Position numbers and translations under genes: made by a program. Below are positions 18,236 through 27,649 of a stretch of 64,000 bases of DNA, in pieces. Each line of letters opens with the position of its first letter. Within the stretch, counting starts at the first letter, position 1. Origin of the DNA: Lichenicola sp964247755 (lineage in GTDB: Bacteria; Pseudomonadota; Alphaproteobacteria; Acetobacterales; Acetobacteraceae); NCBI GenBank assembly GCA_964247755.1, contig CAXTVX010000010.1, positions 1-64,000 on the forward strand. Direction: 5' to 3'. The notes under the pieces were generated by a model, which saw nothing but the letters and a program-made list of their open reading frames with translations, did not search any database and had not been told where the DNA came from.

Positions 18236-18955
18236 TCACTGCCGGCGGAAGGTCACCACCAGGACGTCGCGATGCGCAGGCAGCGTTGGATCGAGCGGGC
18301 GGATCGCGGTGACGCCGTGGTAGACGCGGCCGTCGTCGACGAAGGCTGCGTCCAGCGGCTCGCGCAGGGTGAAGGAGCCGAGCAGGCGGCGCTGCGCATC
18401 GTGGATGCTGGTGACCCCGCTCGCGATGTTCTCCCGCGCCACCAGCAGCACCAGCACCCAGTCGACGCCGTCGCGGTGCAGGCCTTCGGGCGTAGGCTGC
18501 GCGTCCTCGCCGCCGCTCGGCTCGATCCGGAACTGGTGCAGCTCGACGTGCCAGGTGTCCGGGCGGGCGCCGGGCGAGGTCAGGTCCTCGAACACGGTCC
18601 GGCAGGCCGACAGGATGGCGAGAAGCACCGGATGGGTGGCGACCTGGTCCTCCACCGGGGTGAACCAGCGCTCGATGCCGCCGTTCAGGGCGTTGTGGTC
18701 GCGGCTCTGGTAGTGCGGCTGGTGCGGCTTGCGTTCGAAGCCTCCGGTGCCGGCAGCGAACACGGCGTGGCGCCGGCGGCGGTAGCGGCCACCGTCGGCC
18801 ATGTAGCGGTCGAGGCCGAGATGGTCCCAGCTTGCGGCGAACCCGCCCCAGCGCTGCAGCGCGTCGGGCCCGAGCAGCGCGCGCATCCGCGCCGCCGGAA
18901 CGAACGCGTAGCCGTCGGCGGCGAGAACCGCTTCCGGGGCGGCGGGATCAGCCAT
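18236..18955 (-). CDS. 2-oxoglutarate/Fe(II) dioxygenase, BsmA/IDO-like (2OG-Fe_dioxy family)
   Basis: This 239-residue enzyme has the facial triad of the PF10014-type family: H160 and D162 in HRDGVDW, H213 in VYHGVTAI, with R219 placed to bind 2-oxoglutarate. A better-known member is the L-isoleucine 4-hydroxylase of Bacillus thuringiensis, so hydroxylation of a free amino acid is a reasonable guess but not shown. The start ATG lies inside the end of the MscS gene, which overlaps it by 8 bases, so translation is probably coupled to the channel gene. No Shine-Dalgarno of its own is obvious. Confidence 0.87.
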   Translation of the reverse strand: MADPAAPEAVLAADGYAFVPAARMRALLGPDALQRWGGFAASWDHLGLDRYMADGGRYRRRRHAVFAAGTGGFERKPHQPHYQSRDHNALNGGIERWFTPVEDQVATHPVLLAILSACRTVFEDLTSPGARPDTWHVELHQFRIEPSGGEDAQPTPEGLHRDGVDWVLVLLVARENIASGVTSIHDAQRRLLGSFTLREPLDAAFVDDGRVYHGVTAIRPLDPTLPAHRDVLVVTFRRQ

Positions 18956-21527
18956 GGCTCATGTCCTGTCCGGGGATCGCCGCGTGAGGCTGCGCCCGAT
19001 CGAGCAGGCCGGGCAAGTTCGGCAGGTCCAGGGTGCGGTGCGCCTGCGGTAGGCCGATCCCGTCCTGCATCATGCGTACGCGCAGGCGGCGGTTGAACTC
19101 GCGTTGCACCGGCCAGCGGCCGGACACGGTGCACCGGATCGTGCCGCTGATCGCCACCGCGTATTCGCCAAGGCTGTCGATGCCGTTCAGGGCGAAGTCG
19201 GCCAGGATCTTGTCGGAGAAGGCCTCGTCGTCGCGCAGCCCGGCGGCGATCGCCCCCAGCATGGTGCAGACGCGGTCGGTGTCCTCGGAAAAGGCGATGG
19301 CGATGCTGATCGTCGCCACCGCGAAGTCGCGGCTCATGTTAGCGACCGTGGACACCGACGAGAACGGGATGATCTGGATCGAGCCGTCGCCGCCGCGCAG
19401 GCGCAGGGTGCGGATCGACAGGTGCTCCACGGTGCCGCTGATTCCGGCCACGGTGACGCTGTCGCCGACCTGCATCGCGTTCTCGACCAGCAGGAAGATG
19501 CCGGTGATGAAGTCCTGCACCAGCTTCTGCGAGCCGAAGCCGACCGCGACGCCGAGGATGCCGGCACCGGCCAGCAGCGGTGCGATGTCCACGCCGACCT
19601 CGCTCAGCACGGTCAGCCCCAGGATCGTGCCCAGCACCACGAACAGCAGGGTGCGCAGGATCGGCAGCAGGGTCTGCAGCCGCACCGCGCGCGCCGCCTG
19701 GCTGGTGTCGTTGAACCGGCCGATCTGCCGGTCGAGCGCGCCGTTGACCAGCTCCCACACCAGCACGCCGACCACCAGCGTGATCAGCACCGTGACCAGC
19801 GCCGACAGCAGGCGGGTGCCGAGCGTGCCGTGGGTGAAGAAGCCGAGCGCCGGGACGCCCCACCATTGCAGCAGGGCCACGGCGCCGGCGGCACTCAGGG
19901 CCCAGACGACGACGCGCCGCAGCACCGGGTAGTAGCGGCCGGCGCGCTGCACCAGGCCGGGATGGCGCAGCTCGGCTCCGGGCTCGACACGGAACAGGCG
20001 GTCCAGGCCGCCGAGCAGCATCACCGCGAGGAGGCGGCAGGCGAGGATCACGATGCAGCTCGACAGGAACAGCTGCCACATCCTGGCGTAGCCGCCGCGT
20101 ATCTCGGCTGCCCAGACGAACCAGAGGGCGGCGTCGAAGAACAGCGCCGGGACCCACCACCGGTCGGCCAGCACCATCAGCACCCGGCCGAAGGAGCGGT
20201 TCCGCAGGCGGCGCGGCGGATGCAGGCTCGCCGCGACCTTGTGGCGGGTCTGCCAGATCAGCACCGCCAGCAGCACGTGCTCGACCAGCACCACCGCCCG
20301 GGTGATCGCCAGCCCAGCTCGTGCCGGCAGGTCCAGGATGCGGCCGACATCGGTGACGCAGATGGCGGCTGTCGGCACCGCGACCAGCCAGCCCCACCAC
20401 CGGATCAGGAACCGGGCAGTGTCGTCCGTGACCCCGACCAGCCGCACCCCGGGCGCGCGCGGCGCCAGCAGCATGTCCATCAGCAGCCACAGGCTGCGGC
20501 TGACGCCGTAGATGCCGGTGACGGCCAGGATCACCAGCTGGGTGCGCGGCGCCGTCGCAACCAGGGTAGCGGCGCCGTTGCCGACCAGCAGGAAGGCGCC
20601 GAGCGGGAGGAGCTTCAGCAGCAGGCGGAGCAGCGCGAACGGGACGCGCCGGAGCACGCGAAGCGTGTTGCGCCGGTGGGCGGCGTCGCGCGACCGGTGC
20701 TCCGCCTGGCTGTCGTCGAGGGGTACGGCCGCGGCGGAGGACAGGGCGTCGACGGGCTGGCGGCCGGCCGGCAGGGGATCGGCCGCGTCCCGGGCCGCCT
20801 GCGGCAGAAGGGCTTCCGGCAGCAGCGTCCGCGCTGCGTCGTGAGGCGGGCCGGCCTGGACCACCTCGGGCACGGCGGTGTCCGGGAGCGGCGGGCCGGC
20901 GGCCTCCTCGTCGGCGCGGGCCGCCTCCCGGCCGAGCCCGCGCAGCGGACGGCGCAGCGCCAGCAGAAGCAGGTGTTCCGCACCCAGACCCACCAGCACC
21001 ACGGCGGCGCTGCGCCAGAACGCGTCGAACAGGGCGGCGCGGGCGGCGGGATCCACCATCTCGCGCTGCAGCCAGCGGCCGGACAGGGCGATGTCGCCGA
21101 ACAGGCGCACGAAGGTGGACCCGTCCGCCAGCAGGCCGTGCCGGAACACCGTCGCCTCGACCAGCACCTGGCCGGCCAGGCTGTCCGGCGCCATGCTGAC
21201 CGTCTTCGGCTTGGGTGCTGCGGGTGCTGCAGCCTTGGCCGCCGACGAGGGTGCGGCGGCGGCCTGGACCGGCGCGTCCAGGAGCGCGCGCAGCCGTTGC
21301 CGCTCGATCGGGGTCAGCCCGGCCAGCGGGTCGGCGGCCCGGCCGTGGACCGGGGCGTCCTGCCGGGCGCCGGTGCCGGGATCGGGCCGATCCTGGGCCT
21401 GCGCCGCGACGCCCGGCAGCAGCCATCCGGCAACCAGAAGAAGGACCAGGATCCGGCAGCGTCGCAGGATCCGGCAGCGTCGGCGGAAGGACGGGCGTGC
21501 GGGTCCGTTCGCGGGAAGCTGGGTCAT
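18948..21527 (-). CDS. large mechanosensitive channel of the MscS family
   Basis: This 859-residue protein has an arginine-rich start and hydrophobic signal (about 22-43), a periplasmic stretch of low complexity, about ten membrane helices from about 160 on, and a C-terminal MscS domain (about 610-840). The pore-lining and beta-domain signatures are ILGVAVGFGSQKLVQDF, ENAMQVGD and RTLRLRGGDGS. It should act as an osmotic safety valve in the inner membrane, resembling YbdG/MscM-sized members. ATG 21525-21527 is chosen because the signal follows. An 18-bp duplication in the signal region repeats RRCRIL. The end overlaps the dioxygenase start. Confidence 0.9.
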   Translation of the reverse strand: MTQLPANGPARPSFRRRCRILRRCRILVLLLVAGWLLPGVAAQAQDRPDPGTGARQDAPVHGRAADPLAGLTPIERQRLRALLDAPVQAAAAPSSAAKAAAPAAPKPKTVSMAPDSLAGQVLVEATVFRHGLLADGSTFVRLFGDIALSGRWLQREMVDPAARAALFDAFWRSAAVVLVGLGAEHLLLLALRRPLRGLGREAARADEEAAGPPLPDTAVPEVVQAGPPHDAARTLLPEALLPQAARDAADPLPAGRQPVDALSSAAAVPLDDSQAEHRSRDAAHRRNTLRVLRRVPFALLRLLLKLLPLGAFLLVGNGAATLVATAPRTQLVILAVTGIYGVSRSLWLLMDMLLAPRAPGVRLVGVTDDTARFLIRWWGWLVAVPTAAICVTDVGRILDLPARAGLAITRAVVLVEHVLLAVLIWQTRHKVAASLHPPRRLRNRSFGRVLMVLADRWWVPALFFDAALWFVWAAEIRGGYARMWQLFLSSCIVILACRLLAVMLLGGLDRLFRVEPGAELRHPGLVQRAGRYYPVLRRVVVWALSAAGAVALLQWWGVPALGFFTHGTLGTRLLSALVTVLITLVVGVLVWELVNGALDRQIGRFNDTSQAARAVRLQTLLPILRTLLFVVLGTILGLTVLSEVGVDIAPLLAGAGILGVAVGFGSQKLVQDFITGIFLLVENAMQVGDSVTVAGISGTVEHLSIRTLRLRGGDGSIQIIPFSSVSTVANMSRDFAVATISIAIAFSEDTDRVCTMLGAIAAGLRDDEAFSDKILADFALNGIDSLGEYAVAISGTIRCTVSGRWPVQREFNRRLRVRMMQDGIGLPQAHRTLDLPNLPGLLDRAQPHAAIPGQDMSHG
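21448..21483. repeat. 18-bp tandem duplication inside the MscS signal sequence
   Basis: AGGATCCGGCAGCGTCGC (21448-21465) is followed directly by a copy differing only in its last base (21466-21483). On the coding strand it gives a repeat of RRCRIL just before the hydrophobic core of the signal, lengthening the positive N-region. Confidence 0.85.
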
Positions 21528-21715
21528 CGTCGGCAGGGTCCTGGACACGCGGATCGGGGTGCGGCGCCGGCCGCGACGACGGCGCACCCAACACGCGCTG
21601 CCGGTCCTGTCAAACCTCCGCTCCGGCGTCCCGTCGCGTGCTGCGGCCGCCGGCGTTGAAGCCGTGGGCGATCGCGTGGCACGCTGCCTCCGTAACGGCT
21701 TGGCGGTTGCTCGAC

Positions 21716-24070
21716 ATGGACATCCTTCCGCCGCTGCTCCGGCATCCGGTGCATCCGGGCGAGGCCGGCCTGGAGCTTCGCCTTCCGGGCCGAGCACCGG
21801 TGGCGATCCGTCGCGACGGCGAGCCGGTGCGGTCGTTCGAGCCGGGATGGCAGGCGGAAACGCTGTTCACCCTGTTCGACCCGGTCTGGCTGCTGGTGCT
21901 GCGCCACGACGCCGGGCACGCCGCGTCGTGGCACCTGGCGAGCGACGGCAGCCTGACGACGGCGGTGCAGCACCGGGCGGAGCCGGAGCGGCTGCTGTAC
22001 CGGCGCCGGCTGGAGCCGGTGGCGCTCTGGCTGCGCATGGCGCCCGGCGCCGCGATCCGGCTCCCCGTGCCGGACGCGGTGCGTGCCGTTGCCGTGCTGC
22101 CGGCTGCGGTGCGACGCGAGATCGAGCCGCTGCTCGGATCGGAAGGGACGGACCCCGGGCTGTCCGCCGGATCCTGGCTGGGCGCGGACGCGCCGCCGCT
22201 CGTGGTCGAGCGCATCGAAGGCAGCCGGAGCTACCGGATCGGCAACCCGGGCCACCTGCTGCCGGTCACCGAGGCCGGGCAGGTCGCGGAGCTCGGTCCC
22301 GGCTGGGAGGTCGAGTCGGTGCAGGCCGCCTTCGCGCCGCTGCTGGCGCTGGTGCTGCGTCACGCGGATGGATGGCGGGCGGCCTGGTTCGTCGACCTCG
22401 ACGCCCGGCTGGTCGGGCACCATGCCGGGGCGCTGTCGGCCCCGCACCAGGCGCAGGTGCTCCGCGTGGCGGGAGGATTGCTGCACACGCTGTGGGACTG
22501 CGTGGTGCTGGGCGAGGGGACCCTGCCTCCCGACCTCGGGGCGCTGGCCGGTGGCCTGGCACCCGCCGACCTGGACACCCTGGTGCTCGCCCATCTCGGG
22601 GAGGCGGGACAGGACCGCGACACCCTGGTCTGGGCGCTGGACCAGCCGATGCCGGAGGGCACCGGCTACCTCGTGCCGACCGGAACCGGGCTGCGCGGCC
22701 TGGACCCGCGACAGGTGCGCGAATGCCTGGCGCCGCGCCTGCACGGCGAGATGGACCGGCTGCTGCGCTGCGGCCGCATGCGCTGGCCGTCGCCGGTGGA
22801 CGGCGCGCCCGTCGACAGCGACGGCTTCGTGCTGATGCTCGACCTCCATTCCTTCGCCTACCGGTTCCGGCAGGAGTCGACCGGGCTGGTGTTCATGGTG
22901 GTGTGCGGCGGCGGCTACTTCTCCAACCTGGCGCTTTACTTCCCCACCGCCGACCTGCTGGTGGCGGCGAACCGCAACCTCGCCGGCGACTGCGCGCCGT
23001 TCCGTCGTGGCCGGGAGATGCTGCTGCGCCACCTGCTCCGGTTCGGGCCCGACCTCGCGGCCGGTGCGGCGCTTCCTGTGGACCCGACGGTGCAGCAGTT
23101 CTTCGGCGCCTGCGCCGACCATATCGGCCACTACGTGTGGCAGGACCTGTGCGGCATGGCCTTCCTGCTGCGCGCGGTCGCCGACCACGGCAGGCTGCCG
23201 CATCTACACTTGTTCGAGCAGGCGCACACCAGCGACTATTTCGGGCCGGTGGACCTGATCTTCCCGATGTTCGGGCGCACCACCCGGCATGCGGCGCGCT
23301 TCACTGAGGATCTCGGAACGTTTTACCGGCGCAACCAACGGGTCATCAAGTACACCGCCACCACCGTCCCGTTCGAGTTCGGCCGGTTCGTGGTCGGCTG
23401 CGCCGAGCGCACGCCCGGCCTGGAGGACGCACGGCACGAGGCGGATGCGGCGCGGGCGCGCGCAGCACCGGTGGTCCTGCTCGGCATACGCGTCGGCAAC
23501 CGCACCCTCGACGACCTCGGGGACTTCTACGCCGCCCTCGTGCTGCGCCTCGGCGAAGCGTTCCCCGGTTGCACGGTGGTGCTGGACGGGATGAACGATG
23601 CCGCCGACCGTGGCCGCGCGGTCGATGCCCCGCCGGGCAGCGTCCTGGACCAGGAGTTCGCGCTCGCAGACCATCTGGCGGGGGTGGCGGAGCGGGCGGG
23701 GGTCCGGTTCGTCGACACCATCAACCGGTCGGCGCTGCGCAGCGTGCTGTGGTGCAGCCGCGCCGACGCGTTCGCAGCTCTGCTGGGGGCGGCGCTCGCG
23801 AAGTACCGCTGGATCTGCAACACGCCGGGCCTGGTGCTGTCGAGCCGCTGGAACCTCGAGCACCGCGTCGACCTGCACATCTACGACTCGCCCGAGCACA
23901 TGGAGCGGCCGACGGAGGTGCTGTTCAACGGTCCGGACCAGGTGCGCGACACCACCTCGTTCCATCCGGCCGGACATCACGACGGATACAGCAACTTCGT
24001 CGTGGACCGTCCGGCGCTGTTCGCGGCATTTACCGGGCTTGTGCAACGGAATCGGGCGGCCCGGCGGTAG
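21716..24070 (+). CDS. uncharacterised 784-residue protein, first of two tandem paralogues
   Basis: Function is not recognised. The N-terminal half holds two copies of a module of about 40 residues: GW, then eight or so residues, a phenylalanine, LLVLRH, and an aromatic AW/SW segment (first copy near residues 41-83, second near 198-240). A middle region follows with YLVPTGTGLRG, SFAYRFRQES and CGGGYFSNLALYFPTA. The C-terminal domain (about 583-740) looks like a Rossmann half: VVLLGIRVGNRT, CTVVLDGMND, then GAALAKYRWICNTPG, which recalls the donor-site end of GT-B or GT61 glycosyltransferases. That is inference. No signal peptide or membrane helix is evident. ATG 21716 is 188 bases from the divergent MscS start. 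Confidence 0.72.
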   Translation: MDILPPLLRHPVHPGEAGLELRLPGRAPVAIRRDGEPVRSFEPGWQAETLFTLFDPVWLLVLRHDAGHAASWHLASDGSLTTAVQHRAEPERLLYRRRLEPVALWLRMAPGAAIRLPVPDAVRAVAVLPAAVRREIEPLLGSEGTDPGLSAGSWLGADAPPLVVERIEGSRSYRIGNPGHLLPVTEAGQVAELGPGWEVESVQAAFAPLLALVLRHADGWRAAWFVDLDARLVGHHAGALSAPHQAQVLRVAGGLLHTLWDCVVLGEGTLPPDLGALAGGLAPADLDTLVLAHLGEAGQDRDTLVWALDQPMPEGTGYLVPTGTGLRGLDPRQVRECLAPRLHGEMDRLLRCGRMRWPSPVDGAPVDSDGFVLMLDLHSFAYRFRQESTGLVFMVVCGGGYFSNLALYFPTADLLVAANRNLAGDCAPFRRGREMLLRHLLRFGPDLAAGAALPVDPTVQQFFGACADHIGHYVWQDLCGMAFLLRAVADHGRLPHLHLFEQAHTSDYFGPVDLIFPMFGRTTRHAARFTEDLGTFYRRNQRVIKYTATTVPFEFGRFVVGCAERTPGLEDARHEADAARARAAPVVLLGIRVGNRTLDDLGDFYAALVLRLGEAFPGCTVVLDGMNDAADRGRAVDAPPGSVLDQEFALADHLAGVAERAGVRFVDTINRSALRSVLWCSRADAFAALLGAALAKYRWICNTPGLVLSSRWNLEHRVDLHIYDSPEHMERPTEVLFNGPDQVRDTTSFHPAGHHDGYSNFVVDRPALFAAFTGLVQRNRAARR

Positions 24071-24116
24071 GCGGGCGGTTCCCGGGTCGGCTGCGTGTCC
24101 TGGTGCGAGGTGTGGC

Positions 24117-26504
24117 GTGTTTGGAGGAACCGGAACCAGGCTGGCCGATGACGATGTCGGCGAGGCGCTGCCCCTGCTGATCGAGCGTCCGGTGCAGCAG
24201 GGTGCGGACGGGATGATGCTGCGCATCCCGGGCCGGCCGCCGGTCCCGCTGATGAGCAACGACCAGCCGGTGCGGCTGTTCAACTCGGGCTGGCGCGCGG
24301 ACAGCCTGTTCACCCTGCTCCACCCGCTCTGGCTGCTGGTGCTGCGCCACGAGAACGGCGAAGTCGCCTGGTGGAACATCGATCACGAGGGGCGCATGGC
24401 GGCGCCGGCGCACGAGCGGCCGCAGCCGGAGCGGGCGCGGTCGGCGGCGCGCATGCGCGAGGTGGCGCTGTGGCTGTCCATGACCCGCAACGCGCCGATC
24501 CGGGTCGCCATGCCGGACGCGGTGCAGGCCTATCTGCGGCTGCCGCAGGCGGTGCGGCACGGGCTGGACGGGCTGCTGGAGGCTCCGGCGCCGGTGGTGC
24601 AGGCGGCCCAGACCTGGCAGGGACCGCCGCCGCCGCTGCGCGTCGAGCCGGTCGCCGGCACGGGCGGCATCCGGATCGGCCATCCCGGCGCGCTGGTGCC
24701 GCTCGGTGCCGGCGGAACCCCGGTCGAGCTGGGGGAGGGGTGGCGGGTCGAGGGGGTCGAGGACCGCTTCGCGCCGATGCTGACGGTCGCATTGCGCCAC
24801 CGCGACGGGGAGCGGGCAGCCTGGTTCGCCGACCTGCACGGGCGGGTGATCGGACGCCAGCTGGGCCACCTGTCGCCGGCGCTGCAGCAGCACGTGCTGC
24901 AGAAGGCGATGCCGGTGTTCGAGGGGATGTGGGAGCGGGGGGTGCTGGGCCGCGGCGGGGCAGGCCTGCCGGTCGGATCGGTGATGGGCAGCGTGCCGGC
25001 CGCCGACCTGGGCAGCCTGGCGCCGGCCTGGATGGAGGCGAGCGGACGTGGCGGCGACACCCGGATCTGGGCGCTCGGCGAGACCCTGCCGCCCGGGCTC
25101 GGCTACCTGGTGCCGACCGGCCGCGGCCTGCGCGGCTTCGAGCCGGAGCTGATCCGCAGCGCCCTCCTGCACCCGCTGCAGGAGGAGGCCGACCGGCTGC
25201 TGCGGACCGGACGGATGCAGTGGCCGTCGCCCGCGGACGGCGAGCCGGTGGAGAGCGACGGGTTCGCGCTGCTGCTGGACCGCGACTGCTTTGCCTACCG
25301 CTTCGTCCAGGAGGCGACCGGGCTCGTGTTCTACGTGGTGTGTTCCGGCGGGCACTTCCGCAACTATGCGCTGTACTTCCCGACCGCCGAGCTGCTGGTG
25401 TTGCAGACCCCGGCGCTGGCCGGCGACTTCGTGCGCATCGCCCGGTTCGGCGAGACCATGCTGCGCCACCTGTGCCGGTTCGACGACGCGCTGGCGGAGG
25501 CACGGGACCGGCCGGCGGACCCGACCGTGCAGCTGGTGTTCGGCGGTTGTGCCATGCGTATCGGCCACTACGTTCGGCAGGACCTGTCCGGCCTCGCGGT
25601 CATGCAGCAGCTCGCCTTGCCGCCGTCGCGGCTGCCGCAGCTGCAGATGTTCGAGGGTGGCCGCACGCAGCAGTTCTTCGGGCCGGAGGAGCGGATCTTC
25701 ACAGGCCTGGATGGGCGCATCGCACGGCACGACACGCCGTTCGCGTCGCATGTCGACACGTTCTACCGACTTGGCCAGCGCGTCATCAAGTACACCGCGA
25801 TCGGCGTGCCGGCCTCGCTGCGCAACCTGGTGCTGGGTGCCGCGGAAGCGCTGCCGGAGCTGCAGGCGGCGCGTCGAGAGGCGGACGCGGCGCGGCGTCG
25901 GCCGGCACCGGTGATCCTGATCGGGCTGCGGGTCGGCAACCGCAGCTTGGTCGACCTGGAGGAGTTCACGACAGCCCTGGTCCGACACCTGGCACGCGCC
26001 TTTCCCGGCTGCACCGTGGTGCTGGACGGCTTGAACGACGTTCACGATCGCGGCCAGGCCGGGCAGGCGCCGGCCGGCAGCGGCCTCCTGCGCGAGCTGG
26101 CGCTGGCGCGGTCGCTGGCCGACGTCGCCGGACGGTCGGGCGTGCGGTTCGTCGACACGGTCAACCATTCGGCGCTGCGCAGCGTGCTGTGGTGCTCGCG
26201 CGCCGACGCGTTCATCGCGCCCCTGGGTGCGGCGCTGGCGAAGTACCGCTGGATCTGCAACACGCCCGGGCTGGTGCTGACCAGCCGCTGGAACCTCGAG
26301 CATCGCGAGGACCTGCACATCTACGACGGCCCGGCGGCACCGCCGAACGGGGCGGAGATGCAGTTCGTCGCGGCCACCGACGTGCAGGACGCCCAGCCGG
26401 CGGCGGAGCCGGGGCGCACCGACTTCACCGTCGCCCGCGCGCCCGTGTTCAGGCAGTTCGAGGAGCTGCTGCGTCGCCAGCTGCCGCGGCGCCTGGCCGG
26501 CTGA
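24117..26504 (+). CDS. uncharacterised 795-residue protein, second tandem paralogue
   Basis: This aligns with the preceding protein over its whole length, most closely at the C-terminus: LRSVLWCSRADAF, ALAKYRWICNTPGLVL and RWNLEH are shared. The two GW...LRH...AW modules are present again (near 52-95 and 212-254), as is the Rossmann-like C-terminal domain (from about 596: VILIGLRVGNRS, CTVVLDGLND). No ATG fits the alignment; GTG 24117 has GAGG six bases upstream. It follows the first paralogue by 46 bases, so they are probably cotranscribed and arose by tandem duplication. A glycan-related role is a guess from the GT-like end only. Confidence 0.72.
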   Translation: MFGGTGTRLADDDVGEALPLLIERPVQQGADGMMLRIPGRPPVPLMSNDQPVRLFNSGWRADSLFTLLHPLWLLVLRHENGEVAWWNIDHEGRMAAPAHERPQPERARSAARMREVALWLSMTRNAPIRVAMPDAVQAYLRLPQAVRHGLDGLLEAPAPVVQAAQTWQGPPPPLRVEPVAGTGGIRIGHPGALVPLGAGGTPVELGEGWRVEGVEDRFAPMLTVALRHRDGERAAWFADLHGRVIGRQLGHLSPALQQHVLQKAMPVFEGMWERGVLGRGGAGLPVGSVMGSVPAADLGSLAPAWMEASGRGGDTRIWALGETLPPGLGYLVPTGRGLRGFEPELIRSALLHPLQEEADRLLRTGRMQWPSPADGEPVESDGFALLLDRDCFAYRFVQEATGLVFYVVCSGGHFRNYALYFPTAELLVLQTPALAGDFVRIARFGETMLRHLCRFDDALAEARDRPADPTVQLVFGGCAMRIGHYVRQDLSGLAVMQQLALPPSRLPQLQMFEGGRTQQFFGPEERIFTGLDGRIARHDTPFASHVDTFYRLGQRVIKYTAIGVPASLRNLVLGAAEALPELQAARREADAARRRPAPVILIGLRVGNRSLVDLEEFTTALVRHLARAFPGCTVVLDGLNDVHDRGQAGQAPAGSGLLRELALARSLADVAGRSGVRFVDTVNHSALRSVLWCSRADAFIAPLGAALAKYRWICNTPGLVLTSRWNLEHREDLHIYDGPAAPPNGAEMQFVAATDVQDAQPAAEPGRTDFTVARAPVFRQFEELLRRQLPRRLAG

Positions 26505-26513
26505 GCGTCCCCG

Positions 26514-26765
26514 TCAGGACGGCTCGGCCGGATCGGGCGTGTCGCCGAGCCGGCCGATGAACTCGGGATCGCCGAACTCGTCCGCGTCCTCGTCGTGGCG
26601 CACCAGCACCACGTCGGCGCCCGCCACCAGACCCGCGGCGAAGGCGCGCTCGGCCCGGCGCAGGCCTTCCTCCGCGGTGCGGCAGGCGACCGGCGTGCCG
26701 GCGCGGAGCGAGGCGTGGCCGGCATGGTGGTAGGGCTGGTAGATGATCCGGGTGGTCATCGACAT
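26514..26765 (-). CDS. small uncharacterised protein, 83 residues
   Basis: This soluble protein has IYQPYHHAGHASLRAGTP, an alanine-rich helix with RAERAFAAGLVAGADVVLVRH, and a very acidic tail rich in D and E. No family is recognised. Two in-frame ATGs (26763 and 26757) are possible; the first has GAGG eight bases upstream. A good promoter-like pair (TTGCCT, 17 bases, TATAGT) lies 30-58 bases upstream, supporting a real, separately expressed gene. It is convergent with the second paralogue and directly downstream of thiM. Confidence 0.65.
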   Translation of the reverse strand: MSMTTRIIYQPYHHAGHASLRAGTPVACRTAEEGLRRAERAFAAGLVAGADVVLVRHDEDADEFGDPEFIGRLGDTPDPAEPS

Positions 26766-26794
26766 CGCGGCTGGCCTCGTCGTTGCGTTCGTTC

Positions 26795-26823
26795 ACTATA
26801 TGTTCCGTGACCTCCTCAGGCAA
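26795..26823 (-). promoter_or_regulatory. sigma-70-like promoter for the 83-residue gene
   Basis: On the minus strand TTGCCT (26823-26818) and TATAGT (26800-26795) are 17 bases apart. The start codon lies about 24 bases past the expected transcription start. The -35 box overlaps the last codons of thiM. A TATA-like hexamer stands out in this G+C-rich context. Confidence 0.5.
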
Positions 26824-27649
26824 GCGGGTGCAGGTCGAGACGTGCGCGGGCCAGGATCGTCGGCCGGTCGAGCCGATGCAGCGCGTCGAGCAGCTCCACC
26901 TGCAGCGAGCCGGGGCCGCGGGCACGTTCGGCTCCGAGCTCGCCGGCCAGGCCGATCAGCGTCATGCCGTGCGCGGAGGCCTGGAACGGGTCGGGCTCGA
27001 CCGCGAGGCAGGCGCCGATCAGGGCGGTCGCGGTGCAGCCGAGGCCGGTCACGCGCGTCATCAGGGGATGGCCGTTGGCGATCCCGGCCACGCGCTGCCC
27101 GTCGGTGATCAGGTCGACAGGTCCGCTGACGGTGACGACGGCGCCGCTCCGGTGCGCCAGGCGCCGGGCGGCCTCGAGCGCCGACGTGGCCTCGTGCGCG
27201 GCATCGACGCCGCGGCCGGCGACTGCCTCGCCGCCGCCCGACAGGGCATCGAGGGCGAGGATCTCCGACGCGTTGCCGCGGATCGCCTGCGGCCGGTGCG
27301 CCAGCAGCTCCAGGGCGACGGCCGAGCGGTATTCCAGCGCGCCCACCGCAACGGGGTCGAGGATCCAGGGCGTGCCGGCGTCGCGTGCGGACGCGGCGGC
27401 GGCATGCATGCCGCGGGCGCGGTCGGGGGTCATGGTGCCGAGGTTGATCACCAGGGCGCCGGCGATCCGTGCGAACGGGCCTGCCTCCTCGGCCGACTCG
27501 ACCATTGCGGGCGAGGCGCCGACAGCCAGCAGGGCGTTGGCGGTGCTGTTGGTGACCACGAGGTTGGTGATGCTGTGCACCAGCGGACAGCGCGCCCGCA
27601 GGCGGTCGAGGGTGTCGGCGACGGCGGCGGAAAGGCCCTGGTGGGTCAT
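26816..27649 (-). CDS. thiM: hydroxyethylthiazole kinase
   Basis: This 277-residue ribokinase-fold enzyme phosphorylates the hydroxyethyl group of the thiazole moiety in thiamine salvage. Family segments include PLVHSITNLVVTN, ANALLAVGASPAMV, LDPVAVGA, RGNASEI, VSGPVDLITDG and the anion-hole GLGCTATALIGA. Length is normal. The start is divergent from modA with 84 bases between. That gap was searched for the CUGAGA-type core of a TPP riboswitch; none was seen, so thiamine control is not apparent. No thiD or thiE lies next to it. Confidence 0.94.
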   Translation of the reverse strand: MTHQGLSAAVADTLDRLRARCPLVHSITNLVVTNSTANALLAVGASPAMVESAEEAGPFARIAGALVINLGTMTPDRARGMHAAAASARDAGTPWILDPVAVGALEYRSAVALELLAHRPQAIRGNASEILALDALSGGGEAVAGRGVDAAHEATSALEAARRLAHRSGAVVTVSGPVDLITDGQRVAGIANGHPLMTRVTGLGCTATALIGACLAVEPDPFQASAHGMTLIGLAGELGAERARGPGSLQVELLDALHRLDRPTILARARLDLHPLA

